A stretch of DNA of 64,000 bases from positions 89,989-153,988 of the forward strand of contig JACDEE010000006.1 in NCBI GenBank assembly GCA_013816585.1, read 5' to 3'. The notes beneath the pieces are model-generated. The model was not told where the DNA came from. It made no database searches and saw only the letters and a program-made list of their open reading frames with translations. Shown here piece after piece: positions 34,801-42,836 of the stretch (the stretch's first letter is position 1; each line of letters starts with the position of its first letter). The position numbers and the translations under genes are program-made. Source of the DNA: Sphingosinicella sp. GTDB taxonomy: Bacteria > Pseudomonadota > Alphaproteobacteria > Sphingomonadales > Sphingomonadaceae.

Positions 34801-36056
34801 GCGCGGCGGATACCTTGTGGCGGCTGACGGGCGTCGAACTGATCGACATAAGCGGTCCGGTGGCGGTCGGCGCCGACGCCAGGGGCACGTTTCGAGACCC
34901 GCAAATTCGCGGATCGGTAAGGACCGAACAGGCGCGGCTGGAAAGCGCGGTTACCGGCACGGTCATCCAGAATATCAAATCCAGCGGGCGGTTCGACGGA
35001 TCGCGGCTGGTGATTGACAGCTTCAGCGGATCGACCGTCAAAGGCGGGACGGTTACCGGCCGCGGCGCATTCGATCTGGCCGCCGCGCGCGGCTATGGAA
35101 TCGATTTGGCGCTTCAGGCCAAGGCGGCTTTGCTGATCGACCGCGACGATTTGAAGGCGCAGGTTACCGGGCCAATCAATATCCAGTCGGATGGGTCGGG
35201 CGGAACGATATCGGGCGATGTCCAGTTGGTAAGCGGCGCCTTCCGCCTCGGCAGCGCGACCGCGGCCGGCCAGGTCCCGCGCCTGAAGGTTCGCGAATTG
35301 AACCTGCCCGCCGACGAGGCCCTGGCCCGTGAGGCTGCCGATCCCTGGGCGCTGAAACTGGGCGTCAAGGCGCCGCGCGGATTGATCGTCACGGGCCTGG
35401 GCATCAACAGCGAATGGAGCACTGACCTGCAGCTTCGTGGCACCGCGACCGCTCCGCGGATCCAGGGCGATGCCGAACTGGTGCGCGGCACCTATGATTT
35501 TGCTGGCCGGCGTTTCGACCTCGAACGCGGTGTGATCCGTTTCCAGGGCGAATATCCGACCAACCCGATCCTCGACATCGTCGCCGAGGGGGGCGTTCGA
35601 GGGCTCAACGCGACGATCAGGGTAACCGGGCGTGGGCTGAAGCCCGAAATCGCCTTCACCAGCATTCCGGCGCTTCCCGAAGACGAGTTATTGAGCCGGC
35701 TGCTGTTCGGAACGTCGATCGTCAACCTGTCCGCTCCCGAAGCTTTCCAGCTTGCCGCAGCGGTGGCCGCGCTCAACAATCCGGGCGGCGGGCTCGATCC
35801 GATCAACGCGGTCAGAAGCGCGGTGGGGCTCGACCGGCTGCGTATCCTTCCTGCTGACATAGTGACGGGGCAGGGCACGTCGATCGCGGCCGGAAAATAT
35901 CTTGGCAAGCACGTCTATGTCGAAGTGGTGACGGACGGACGCGGTTATTCCGCGACCCAGATCGAATATCAGATCACTCGCTGGCTTTCGCTTTTGGGCA
36001 GCATCTCGACAATCGGACGCGAGAGCGTCAACGTGCGCGTGTCGAAAGATTATTAG
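31857..36056 (+). CDS. tamB: Translocation and assembly module protein TamB (AsmA-like)
   Basis: A 1399-residue protein with a single N-terminal transmembrane helix (GLAIFLFVLAAAFLAFLDT, about 36-54) and a long periplasmic beta-taco of repeating short strands. The C-terminal DUF490/TamB domain includes LPEDELLSRLLFGTSIVNLS (about 1267-1286) and ends RWLSLLGSISTIGRESVNVR. It spans the periplasm and is thought to carry phospholipids or assist outer-membrane proteins together with TamA. Length is normal for the family (about 1250-1450). Confidence 0.95.
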   Translation: MVKGGVASEAVQARATRRWRRRIFSGLAKTFVGLAIFLFVLAAAFLAFLDTGPGHRFIADKIADMAPRSGLKIVIGRIEGSIYGKTALRNVRLFDRQGQFAEIPYLQMEWQPLAWITNRLMIRDLRSKLVYLDRLPKLIPSAEPQPILPGFDIHIGRLEIDQLRIGKAVTGKERVASLSGEADVRAGRALINLRAKVRDGGDQLTFLIDAEPDRDHFDLDVKLAAPENSVIGAILGTKRPIRMDVAGDGSWKRWAGTARLDLSGRRAANLALTVQQGRYGLRGTVAPAQFLKGKQQRLTSPQLLVNGSATLKNRILDGRLSLRSAALRVETRGAIDLAESAFSDLRVGADLLRPQALFPNMTGQQVRLTMLLNGPFDRAAFAYRLTSPRVAFDQTGFEDVRAEGRGKLSKYPVKLPLLFMARRVTGVGDVAGGILSNLRVQGVLKLTRKQLSGEGLVLTSDKLKGKLGLLVDLATGRYNVVLSGGLTRYLIPGLGIVDVTSELKVVPGPGGKGTMVTGTGRAWVRRMDNRFLGSLAGGLPRIETGLLRGPDGVLHFRGLRLIAPSVSINGNGYRRKDGSFHFEGSGTQAQYGPFALNLDGNISRPRLSIRLKRPADALGLADVLLNLDPTAEGYAYRAEGMSHLGPFTSNGAIALPAGQPALIRVAAINVSGTTASGNLRSDPGGFTGILNVAGGGLDGRLQFNPIGTVQRIEADLTAREASFAGSSPISVRSGRMQGVILLDPAGTSMRGTLSARGLRRGGLTIASVDAQVNMRGGSGTIRADIAGSRGRDFVFKALAEIAPGRVKLTGGGTVDRKPIQLTEPAIFTSESGGWRLAPTALTFSGGNARVSGLFGSDASEMQARMEQMPLTVLDIAWPRLGLGGIASGTLNYRSPRDGAPTGDVNLRIRGLTRAGLVLSSRPVDVGVVAKLDGRGAAMRAVAVSEGKRIGQAQARISPIGTSGDLSDRLSNAPLFAQLRYNGAADTLWRLTGVELIDISGPVAVGADARGTFRDPQIRGSVRTEQARLESAVTGTVIQNIKSSGRFDGSRLVIDSFSGSTVKGGTVTGRGAFDLAAARGYGIDLALQAKAALLIDRDDLKAQVTGPINIQSDGSGGTISGDVQLVSGAFRLGSATAAGQVPRLKVRELNLPADEALAREAADPWALKLGVKAPRGLIVTGLGINSEWSTDLQLRGTATAPRIQGDAELVRGTYDFAGRRFDLERGVIRFQGEYPTNPILDIVAEGGVRGLNATIRVTGRGLKPEIAFTSIPALPEDELLSRLLFGTSIVNLSAPEAFQLAAAVAALNNPGGGLDPINAVRSAVGLDRLRILPADIVTGQGTSIAAGKYLGKHVYVEVVTDGRGYSATQIEYQITRWLSLLGSISTIGRESVNVRVSKDY

Positions 36057-36080
36057 AATATAAAATCGGGGGAATAAGCC

Positions 36081-37502
36081 GTGAAGAACTGGAATCCGCG
36101 CAAGACGATCGTCGCGAGCGAGGACATGGCCCCGGAGCATCGGCTCAACCGGACGTTGAGCTGGCCGCATCTGATCGCATTGGGGGTCGGAGCGATCGTC
36201 GGCACCGGCATCCTGACCCTGATCGGCGTCGGCGCGGCCAAGGCCGGCCCCGCCGTCATCCTCTCCTTCGCCATTGCTGGCCTCATCTGCGCCTGCGCGG
36301 CGCTGGCCTATGCCGAAATGGCGACCATGATCCCGGCCTCGGGAAGCGCCTACACTTATTCCTATGTGGTGATTGGCGAGCTGGTCGCCTGGGTGATCGG
36401 GTGGAGCCTGATCCTGGAATATAGCCTGGTGGTAAGCGCGGTCGCGGTCGGCTGGGCGGGCTATGCGTCGCCCTTGCTGCAGGCCTGGATCGGTTTCTCG
36501 GCGGAACTTGCCGCCGGGCCGCATGCGGGCGGGATCGTCAATCTGCCCGCCATCTTCATCATCGCCGTAATCGCCGGCCTGCTGATCCTCGGCACCAAGG
36601 AAAGCGCCACTCTGAATGCCCTTTTGGTGCTGGTGAAAGTGGTTGCCTTGATCGTGTTTGTTGCGGTCGCGCTTCCCTATTTCCACGCCGCCAATTTCGA
36701 ACCGTTCAGCCCTTATGGTTTCCCCAAATCGGGTCCCGACGGGGCGGAGGTCGGCGTAATGGCGGCAGCGGCCATCATCTTCTTCGCTTTCTACGGCTTC
36801 GATGCGATCGCCACCGCGGCGGAGGAAACCAAAAATCCAGCGCGCGATCTTTCAATCGGTATCGTCGGATCGATGCTGGTCTGCGTGTTCATCTACATGG
36901 CGGTCGCGGCGGCGGCGATCGGCGCGATTTCCTATACGCGCTTCGCCAATAGTCCGGAACCACTGGCGCTTATTTTACGCGAACTGGGCCAGGGCGGCGC
37001 GGCGACCTTCCTCGGCGTCTCAGCGGTGATCGCGCTGCCGACGGTGATCCTGGCGTTCTTCTACGGCCAGAGCCGCATCTTCTTCGTGATGGCCCGCGAC
37101 CGCTTGCTGCCCCCTTCGCTCGCGCGCGTGTCGAGCCGGGGTTCGCCGGTCAGGATCACCTTGTTCACGGCGGTCGTTGTGGGCGCCATTGCCGGTTTCT
37201 TCCCGCTGGACGAGATCGCGGCGTTGGCCAATGCGGGAACGCTTACCGCCTTTATCGGCGTCGCGGTCTGCATGCTGATCATGCGCCGCCGCGAGCCCGA
37301 TGCGCCGCGCAAGTTCCGCACGCCTCTCGCTTGGCCGGTCGGTATCTTCGCGATCCTTGGCTGCCTCTATCTGCTCTACAGCCTGCCTTCCCAGACGCAG
37401 AAATTCTTCCTGGTCGCGCACGTGATCGGTCTGGCCATCTATTTCGCTTATGGACGGCGCAGGAGCGTTGCGGGGGCGCAGGATGCGGCCCGCGCGGCCT
37501 GA
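36081..37502 (+). CDS. APC family amino-acid permease
   Basis: A 473-residue, 12-helix amino-acid/polyamine transporter. The first helix has the APC motif GVGAIVGTGILTLIGVGAAK (about 34-53). IIFFAFYGFDAIATAAEETK (about 233-252) is the conserved helix-6 region of cationic amino-acid permeases. The start is GTG at 36081, 24 bp after tamB, preceded by GGGGGAA. Substrate probably a cationic amino acid or polyamine by similarity to CAT-like permeases, not certain. Convergent with another permease gene (5-bp gap). Confidence 0.9.
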   Translation: MKNWNPRKTIVASEDMAPEHRLNRTLSWPHLIALGVGAIVGTGILTLIGVGAAKAGPAVILSFAIAGLICACAALAYAEMATMIPASGSAYTYSYVVIGELVAWVIGWSLILEYSLVVSAVAVGWAGYASPLLQAWIGFSAELAAGPHAGGIVNLPAIFIIAVIAGLLILGTKESATLNALLVLVKVVALIVFVAVALPYFHAANFEPFSPYGFPKSGPDGAEVGVMAAAAIIFFAFYGFDAIATAAEETKNPARDLSIGIVGSMLVCVFIYMAVAAAAIGAISYTRFANSPEPLALILRELGQGGAATFLGVSAVIALPTVILAFFYGQSRIFFVMARDRLLPPSLARVSSRGSPVRITLFTAVVVGAIAGFFPLDEIAALANAGTLTAFIGVAVCMLIMRRREPDAPRKFRTPLAWPVGIFAILGCLYLLYSLPSQTQKFFLVAHVIGLAIYFAYGRRRSVAGAQDAARAA

Positions 37503-37506
37503 TTCT

Positions 37507-38904
37507 CTAGGGTGCTGATCCGCCCTCAGCCTCCGGCACCGGGACTTCGACGTTCCGGTATCGGAGATAATAAAGGGCGGTCAGCGCGGCGAGGAAAGGC
37601 AAGCCGCAGATCAAGGTCATCCGGAACTCTTCGGTGAAGAAGGTGGTGAACAGGATCGCAGCCATCAGCAGGGCGCCTGCCAGGCTGGTATAGGGATAGC
37701 CCCACATCAGGAACTTTCCCTCTGCCGATCCGCGCTTGGCGCGGAAGAAGAGGTGCGTGACGAAGATCATCCCCCAGGCGAACATCGCGCCGAAGGAAGC
37801 GAGCGAGATCATCAACATGAAGGCCGTTTCCGGCCGCGCGGCGTAGATCGCCCCGGCAATCGCGATGCCGATGGTGGAGATGCCAAGCGCCATGGTCGGC
37901 ACCCCGTGATCGCTTACTCGGCCCAGAGCGGCTGGCGCGAAGCCCGATCGCGACAGGCTGAAGATCATTCGGGTCGAGGCGTAGATCTGGCTGTTCATCG
38001 CCGACAGGGCGGCGATAAGGATCACGAAATTGATGATCCCGGCCGCGCCGGTGATGCCGGTCGCCGCCATGACGGTGACGAACGGACTGCCCGAGGCTCC
38101 GGCCTGGTTCCAGGGAACGATGGCCAGCATCAATGCGAGCGTGGCGAGATAGAAGAAGGTGAGGCGGAACAGGGTCATTCGAAAGGCGCGGACGATGGCG
38201 CGCTTGGGGTCCTTGGCCTCGCCCGCAGCGACGGCGATCATCTCGATGCTGAAATAGCTGAAGATGGCGATGATCACCGCGACCCACATTCCCCACAGGC
38301 CGTTGGGCAGGAAGCCGCCATGCGCCGTGTAATTGGCAAAGCCGATGGCGGAGCCGGGCTCGGCGCCGAATACGATAAAGGAGCCGAGCAGGATGAAGAT
38401 CGCGATCGCCGCCAATTTGATCAGCGAGAACAGATATTCGACCGCGCCGAACGTCTTCACGCTGAAGGCGTTGATCGCGACCAGCGCGCCCGAAAAGCCG
38501 ATGATCCACCACCAGCCGGGCGTCGCCGGAAACCAATATTTCATATAGATGGCGATGGCGGTGACTTCGGTTCCCACCGCCAGGATATTCCCGGCAAGAT
38601 AGGCGTAGCGGACCAGGAAACCGGCGAGCGGGCTGACATACATTCCGGCGATCAGGCCGAACGAGCCCGACGAGGGATGCGCCACCGTCATTTCGGCGAG
38701 ACATCCCATCAGCAGCAAGGCGATGACCGCGCCGATCGCGTAGCTGATGATTACCGCGGGCCCGGCAATGCCGATCGCGAACGCGCTGCCCAGAAACAGC
38801 CCGGTGCCGATCGCGCCGCCGATGGCCAGCATCGAAAGCTGCCCAACAGTCAGGCTCCGGCGAAGACCGCCTTCGCGCTCGATCGCGCTATCGATATCGT
38901 CCAT
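37507..38904 (-). CDS. Amino-acid permease (AAT family)
   Basis: A 465-residue, 12-helix permease. The N-terminus LRRSLTVGQLSMLAIGGAIG then TGLFLGSAFAI is the AAT/GABA-permease type helix-1 motif. FSYFSIEMIAVAAGEAKDPK (helix 6 region, about 230-249) is strongly conserved in this family. The ATG at 38904 is chosen over a longer frame because the AAT pattern starts there. It belongs to a different APC subfamily from the convergent neighbour. Confidence 0.9.
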   Translation of the reverse strand: MDDIDSAIEREGGLRRSLTVGQLSMLAIGGAIGTGLFLGSAFAIGIAGPAVIISYAIGAVIALLLMGCLAEMTVAHPSSGSFGLIAGMYVSPLAGFLVRYAYLAGNILAVGTEVTAIAIYMKYWFPATPGWWWIIGFSGALVAINAFSVKTFGAVEYLFSLIKLAAIAIFILLGSFIVFGAEPGSAIGFANYTAHGGFLPNGLWGMWVAVIIAIFSYFSIEMIAVAAGEAKDPKRAIVRAFRMTLFRLTFFYLATLALMLAIVPWNQAGASGSPFVTVMAATGITGAAGIINFVILIAALSAMNSQIYASTRMIFSLSRSGFAPAALGRVSDHGVPTMALGISTIGIAIAGAIYAARPETAFMLMISLASFGAMFAWGMIFVTHLFFRAKRGSAEGKFLMWGYPYTSLAGALLMAAILFTTFFTEEFRMTLICGLPFLAALTALYYLRYRNVEVPVPEAEGGSAP

Positions 38905-39011
38905 TATGTGAAAACTCCCGCGCGCGACTTTTAGGGTCGCGGAAGCGGGGGTCAAGGACGGGAAAAGGTGGGCGCTGCCGATGTCCGCTTTCCACCGATT
39001 GTGTTGAAAAA

Positions 39012-39066
39012 CTCCCGCTTGAAGTTGTCGTGACGCTCTGATTCAATGCTCGTGTAGAAGCGGGAG
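39012..39066 (+). promoter_or_regulatory. IS hairpin that masks the transposase Shine-Dalgarno
   Basis: CTCCCGCTT (39012-39020) is exactly complementary to AAGCGGGAG (39058-39066). The second arm contains GGGAG, the likely Shine-Dalgarno 8 bp before the transposase ATG. Only transcripts that enter from outside the element include both arms, so read-through transcription would be translationally silent. Confidence 0.6.
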
Positions 39067-39074
39067 ACGGGCCG

Positions 39075-40448
39075 ATGATGGGCGAGCGGACAGTGATGCA
39101 GGAGTCGCTGTTTTACGGCTTCAGCCTCGAGGATCATGTGCCGGCGGATCACCTGCTTCGCTCGATCGACCGGTTCGTTGATCTGTCGAACATCCGCGAG
39201 CATCTGCGAGCCTTTTACAGCGAGACCGGCCGTCCTTCGATCGACCCCGAGTTGATGATCCGGATGCTGATTGTTGGCTACTCGCTTGGCATCCGCTCGG
39301 AGCGGCGCTTGTGCGAGGAGGTGCATCTCAACCTCGCCTATCGCTGGTTCTGCCGCCTGGGGCTCGATGGCGCGGTGCCCGACCACTCGACCTTCTCGAA
39401 GAACCGCCACGGCCGCTTTCGCGATAGCGACCTGCTGCGCGAGTTGTTCGAGACGACGGTCGCACGATGCATCGCCGAGGGACTGGTCGGCGGCGAAGGC
39501 TTCGCGGTCGATGCCAGCTTGATCAAGGCCGACGCCAACCGCCAGCACTCGGTGCCGGACAGCGAGGGCTTGCCACCCGATGCCGCCAACCATGCGGTGC
39601 GCGAGTATCTGGCGGTGCTAGACGAGGCAGCGTTCGGCGCTGCGACCCCGGTCACGCCGAAGTTCATCTCGGTGGCTGATCCGGCGTCGCGCTGGACCGC
39701 TGCCCACGGTGGTCTCGCCTACTTCGCTTATTGCACCAACTATCTGATCGACCTGAAGCATGCCGTCATCATGGACGTCGAGGCGACCACGGCAGTGCGC
39801 CAGGCCGAAGTGACTGCGCAGCGCCGGATGCTCGATCGAACCCAGGAGCGGTTCGGTATCTGGCCCGAGCGGCTCGCCGCCGACACTGGCTATGGCGATG
39901 CCGCGAACCTCGCCTGGCTGGTCCACGAACGCGGCATCGAGCCACACATCCCGGTGTTCGAGAAGGGCCGCAGTGACGGCAGCTTCGGGCGTAACGACTT
40001 CCGCTACGATCACGACACCGACAGCTATACCTGTCCCGGCGGCAAGCCGCTACGCCGCTACTGGCAGGAGGGGCGCGCCGCCAAGGCGAAGCCACCGGCC
40101 GACGGCATCGACAAGTACCGCGCCCGCAAGGCCGACTGTGACGGCTGTGCGCTGCGGGACCGTTGCCGTCCGGGCGATGCTGGCCGCAAGGTGCTGCGCT
40201 CGATCCACGAAGGCGCCCGCGACCTCGCCCGCAATCTCTCGCTTACCGACGCTTATCTCACCTCACGACGCGAACGAAAGAAGGTCGAAATGTTGTTCGC
40301 GCACCTCAAACGCATCCTCAAGCTCGATCGACTTCGCCTCAGAGGCCCCAACGGAGCAAAAGACGAGTTCCACCTCGCCGCCACCGCCCAGAACCTCCGC
40401 AAAATGGCCAAGCTGCTCCCGATGCCGGTACCAGCAATGGCAGGGTAA
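39075..40448 (+). CDS. IS1182 family transposase
   Basis: A 457-residue DDE transposase, apparently intact. The N-terminal DUF772-type domain spans FYGFSLEDHVPADHLLRSID to RWFCRLGLDGAVPDHSTFSK (about 12-110). DDE residues are plausible in VDASLIKADANRQ (first Asp), LAADTGYGDAANLAWL (second Asp) and KKVEMLFAHLKRIL (Glu). A cysteine cluster CDGCALRDRC (about 355-364), typical of the IS1182 family, precedes the last motif. The ATG at 39075 follows GGGAG; ATG 39078 is also possible. Confidence 0.93.
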   Translation: MMGERTVMQESLFYGFSLEDHVPADHLLRSIDRFVDLSNIREHLRAFYSETGRPSIDPELMIRMLIVGYSLGIRSERRLCEEVHLNLAYRWFCRLGLDGAVPDHSTFSKNRHGRFRDSDLLRELFETTVARCIAEGLVGGEGFAVDASLIKADANRQHSVPDSEGLPPDAANHAVREYLAVLDEAAFGAATPVTPKFISVADPASRWTAAHGGLAYFAYCTNYLIDLKHAVIMDVEATTAVRQAEVTAQRRMLDRTQERFGIWPERLAADTGYGDAANLAWLVHERGIEPHIPVFEKGRSDGSFGRNDFRYDHDTDSYTCPGGKPLRRYWQEGRAAKAKPPADGIDKYRARKADCDGCALRDRCRPGDAGRKVLRSIHEGARDLARNLSLTDAYLTSRRERKKVEMLFAHLKRILKLDRLRLRGPNGAKDEFHLAATAQNLRKMAKLLPMPVPAMAG

Positions 40449-40611
40449 GCGGTAAAGCCCAGCTCGCGCCGAGCTCACTCGGCCCCAAGCGCGCGCCAAT
40501 GACCGAGTTCTTCAACACAATCCGCCATTAGCCGACATTCAAACCACCGGGCTATTTGCCCAAAGCGGTTATTCGACCACGCGCCGCCGAGGGTGAAGAC
40601 CCGACCATCCC

Positions 40612-41625
40612 TCAGAATAGCCTAGTCAGCGCATAGAACAGTGCCGCGACCGCGGCAGAGGAGGGGATTGTGATCAGCCAGGCGAATACTACACTCTTCG
40701 CGACGCCCCAGCGTACTGCGGAGGTGCGCCTAGCAACCCCCGCGCCGATGATCGCGCCCGTGATGGTATGTGTGGTAGATACCGGAATCCCCGCCCAGCT
40801 GGCACTGAACAGCATAATCGATCCACCGGTCGATGCGGCAAAGCCCTGATGCTGGGACAATTTCGTGATTCTGCTACCCATCGTCTCGATGATCTTCCAA
40901 CCACCCATCAGAGTGCCGAGGCCGATCGCTATGTAGCAGCTGATGGCCACCCAATGGGGCACATGGAATTCACCCGACAAGTAGCCGGTGGAGTATAAGA
41001 GGACCGTTATGATCCCCATCGTTTTTTGGGCATCGTTTAGGCCGTGGCCGAGCGAATAGCCGGCCGAAGAAACAAGATGCAGAGAGCGGAACAGCCGGTC
41101 CGCGCCTCGCGCGCTCGCCCACCGGGCAAGCCAGCTCGAGATCAGCATCACCAGCAGTGCCACCGCCATTCCGGTCAAGGGTGCGAGCGGGATAAACAGC
41201 AAGGTCTTGGTGAGGCCATTCCACTGGATCGTGCCGAAGCCCGCGGCCGCGACCCCGGCCCCGACGATACCGCCGACCAGGGCATGGCTGGAAGAGGATG
41301 GAATCCCCTTGAGCCACGTAACGACGTTCCAGAACATAGCACCGACCAATGCGGCGAAGACGACCGCCGGCGAAACCATGTCCTTGTCGATCAGACCCTT
41401 GCCGATTGTGTCAGCGACCTTGTGCAATTCCGGTACCCACAGGATCAGGAAATAAGCCGCGAAGTTGAAAAAGGCGGCGAAGAGAACGGCCTGAACCGGG
41501 CGCAGCAATTTTGTGGCAACGACCGTAGCGATCGAATTGGCCGCGTCATGTAGGCCATTAAGGAAATCGAATGCCAGCGCCAGGATGACCAGGCCGACAA
41601 GCAATGGAAACGCAAGCTCGTGCAT
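40612..41625 (-). CDS. pit: Inorganic phosphate transporter, PiT family
   Basis: A 337-residue, roughly 10-helix phosphate:proton (or metal-phosphate) symporter. Both halves of the PiT signature are present: DFLNGLHDAANSIATVVAT (about 20-38) and GHGLNDAQKTMGIITVLL (about 198-215). ISTTHTITGAIIGAGVARR near the C-terminus is also family-typical (here VSTTHT). It imports phosphate when plentiful in many bacteria. It is 17 bp downstream of a Nudix-DUF47 fusion gene on the same strand. DUF47 (PhoU-like) genes are classic partners of Pit. Confidence 0.93.
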   Translation of the reverse strand: MHELAFPLLVGLVILALAFDFLNGLHDAANSIATVVATKLLRPVQAVLFAAFFNFAAYFLILWVPELHKVADTIGKGLIDKDMVSPAVVFAALVGAMFWNVVTWLKGIPSSSSHALVGGIVGAGVAAAGFGTIQWNGLTKTLLFIPLAPLTGMAVALLVMLISSWLARWASARGADRLFRSLHLVSSAGYSLGHGLNDAQKTMGIITVLLYSTGYLSGEFHVPHWVAISCYIAIGLGTLMGGWKIIETMGSRITKLSQHQGFAASTGGSIMLFSASWAGIPVSTTHTITGAIIGAGVARRTSAVRWGVAKSVVFAWLITIPSSAAVAALFYALTRLF

Positions 41626-41642
41626 CTTAAGGCCCTCTCGCC

Positions 41643-42836
41643 TCAGGCGTGGTCAATAACGATGCTGTCGATCTGGTTGGCGACGTCTTCGAACGCGTCG
41701 ATAATGCGCTCCAGATGCTTATAGATCTCCCGATGGACGGCGAAACTGATCGGGCTTGTGTCGCGATAGGCCTGAAATGCGGTTTTCAGCCCGGCGGTGT
41801 GGATTTCGTCACCATGACTTTCCATCCGCACCAGACGTTCGGTCAGCTCGTGCAGGCGGGGGCCATTCTTGCCGACGTCGCGCATTAGCGGCATTGCTTC
41901 CGCGACCAGCCGAGCCGCATCGACCGCGATCGCCGCCATGTCGCGCATCGGAGCATCGAACTCGGTCATCTCGTAAACGTCTACAGCGGAGGCAGCCGAT
42001 TGCATCTCATCGATCGCATCGTCCATCGATCCGATCAGCGAAGTGATCGCACCGCGATCGAACGGGGTCAGGAATGTTTGCCGAGTGGTCTTGAGCATTT
42101 CGCGGACAATCTCGTCGGCGTCATGCTCGCGCTCGCGAATTTCGCGTATATGCTCATGGCATTTCGAACCGCCCTGAAATAATCGTCCAGTAGCATCGGC
42201 GGCGGCAGAGACTGCCAAGGCATGGGCTTCGAACAATTCGAAAAATCCGCCCGTCTTGGGCAGGAGCCGCTGAAACCATGCAAACATCGGACCTACTTTC
42301 GATTTCTCGGCAACCACGGAAAGCATTCCTGTCCGTTGCGCTGCCTTGTTGAATTCACTCGCCCCGAATGATCGGATCAGGTCAGCCAGGTCGGGCTCAT
42401 CAACCATTGCGGCGGCATCAGCGAGGCTAAACCATCGCCGCTCCCGCTCGGCCTTTTCTGGCCAGTCGTCGAGCTCGCGACTGACCGCGAGCGGGAAAAC
42501 TTCGACGTCTATCTTTAACGACGCGCCGCTGCCTTTGCGTTTGCGATAACGAAATGTGCCAAGCGGCACCGGGCAAACCGCGCCCACCACGCCGGCTTCC
42601 TCCAACGCCTCGTCGGCAGCTCCGGTATGAGGGGCGATACCGCTCGTCAAATTGCCTTTTGGAATCACCCAGCGTTTTGTCTCTCGTGTGGTAACGAGCA
42701 GCACCGAAACCGGGGAATCGAGCGCCGGACCCGAGGAACGGTAGGGAAGAGCAGCAATTTGTCTGATGATCGCCCCCGTCGTGGACCCAATAAACCTGGT
42801 CCGATGGTTACCGCCTATGACGGGATCCGACCGCAT
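41643..42836 (-). CDS. Nudix hydrolase-DUF47 (PhoU-like) fusion protein
   Basis: A 397-residue two-domain protein. Residues about 20-165 form a Nudix domain with WVIPKGNLTSG and the Nudix-box remnant APHTGAADEALEEAGVVG. The catalytic EE pair is kept, but the first box Glu is Ile and the Arg is Asp. Such diverged boxes occur in Nudix enzymes acting on diphosphoinositol-type or polyphosphate compounds. Residues 184-397 form a DUF47 domain, beginning MFAWFQRLLPKTGGFFELFE, which is normally a stand-alone Pit regulator. An internal ATG at 42287 marks that domain start. Together with Pit it suggests direct coupling of a phosphorylated signal to phosphate uptake. Confidence 0.85.
   Translation of the reverse strand: MRSDPVIGGNHRTRFIGSTTGAIIRQIAALPYRSSGPALDSPVSVLLVTTRETKRWVIPKGNLTSGIAPHTGAADEALEEAGVVGAVCPVPLGTFRYRKRKGSGASLKIDVEVFPLAVSRELDDWPEKAERERRWFSLADAAAMVDEPDLADLIRSFGASEFNKAAQRTGMLSVVAEKSKVGPMFAWFQRLLPKTGGFFELFEAHALAVSAAADATGRLFQGGSKCHEHIREIREREHDADEIVREMLKTTRQTFLTPFDRGAITSLIGSMDDAIDEMQSAASAVDVYEMTEFDAPMRDMAAIAVDAARLVAEAMPLMRDVGKNGPRLHELTERLVRMESHGDEIHTAGLKTAFQAYRDTSPISFAVHREIYKHLERIIDAFEDVANQIDSIVIDHA

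Larger units (their letters stand above)
38998..40521 (+). mobile_element. IS1182-family insertion sequence
   Basis: A complete element of about 1.52 kb. The terminal inverted repeats are ATTGTGTTGAAAAACTC (38998-39014) and its near-complement GAGTTCTTCAACACAAT (40505-40521), with one mismatch in 17. It contains one intact transposase gene. It has landed in a copy of the dispersed palindromic repeat. Confidence 0.88.
38981..40540. repeat. Dispersed palindromic repeat, copy 1, split by the IS
   Basis: The left part ATGTCCGCTTTCCACCG (38981-38997) and the right part CCGCCATTAGCCGACATTC (40522-40540) rejoin to a typical copy of the window's ~30-bp repeat when the IS is removed. CCG stands on both sides of the IS (38995-38997 and 40522-40524) and may be a 3-bp target duplication. 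Confidence 0.7.

Noticed and set aside
35688..36686. 332-codon frame antisense to tamB and the APC permease
   Set aside because: Spans the junction of two clear genes; composition of an antisense shadow.
37753..38934. 393-codon frame antisense to the amino-acid permease
   Set aside because: Asp/Arg/Gly-rich composition typical of antisense of a hydrophobic membrane protein.
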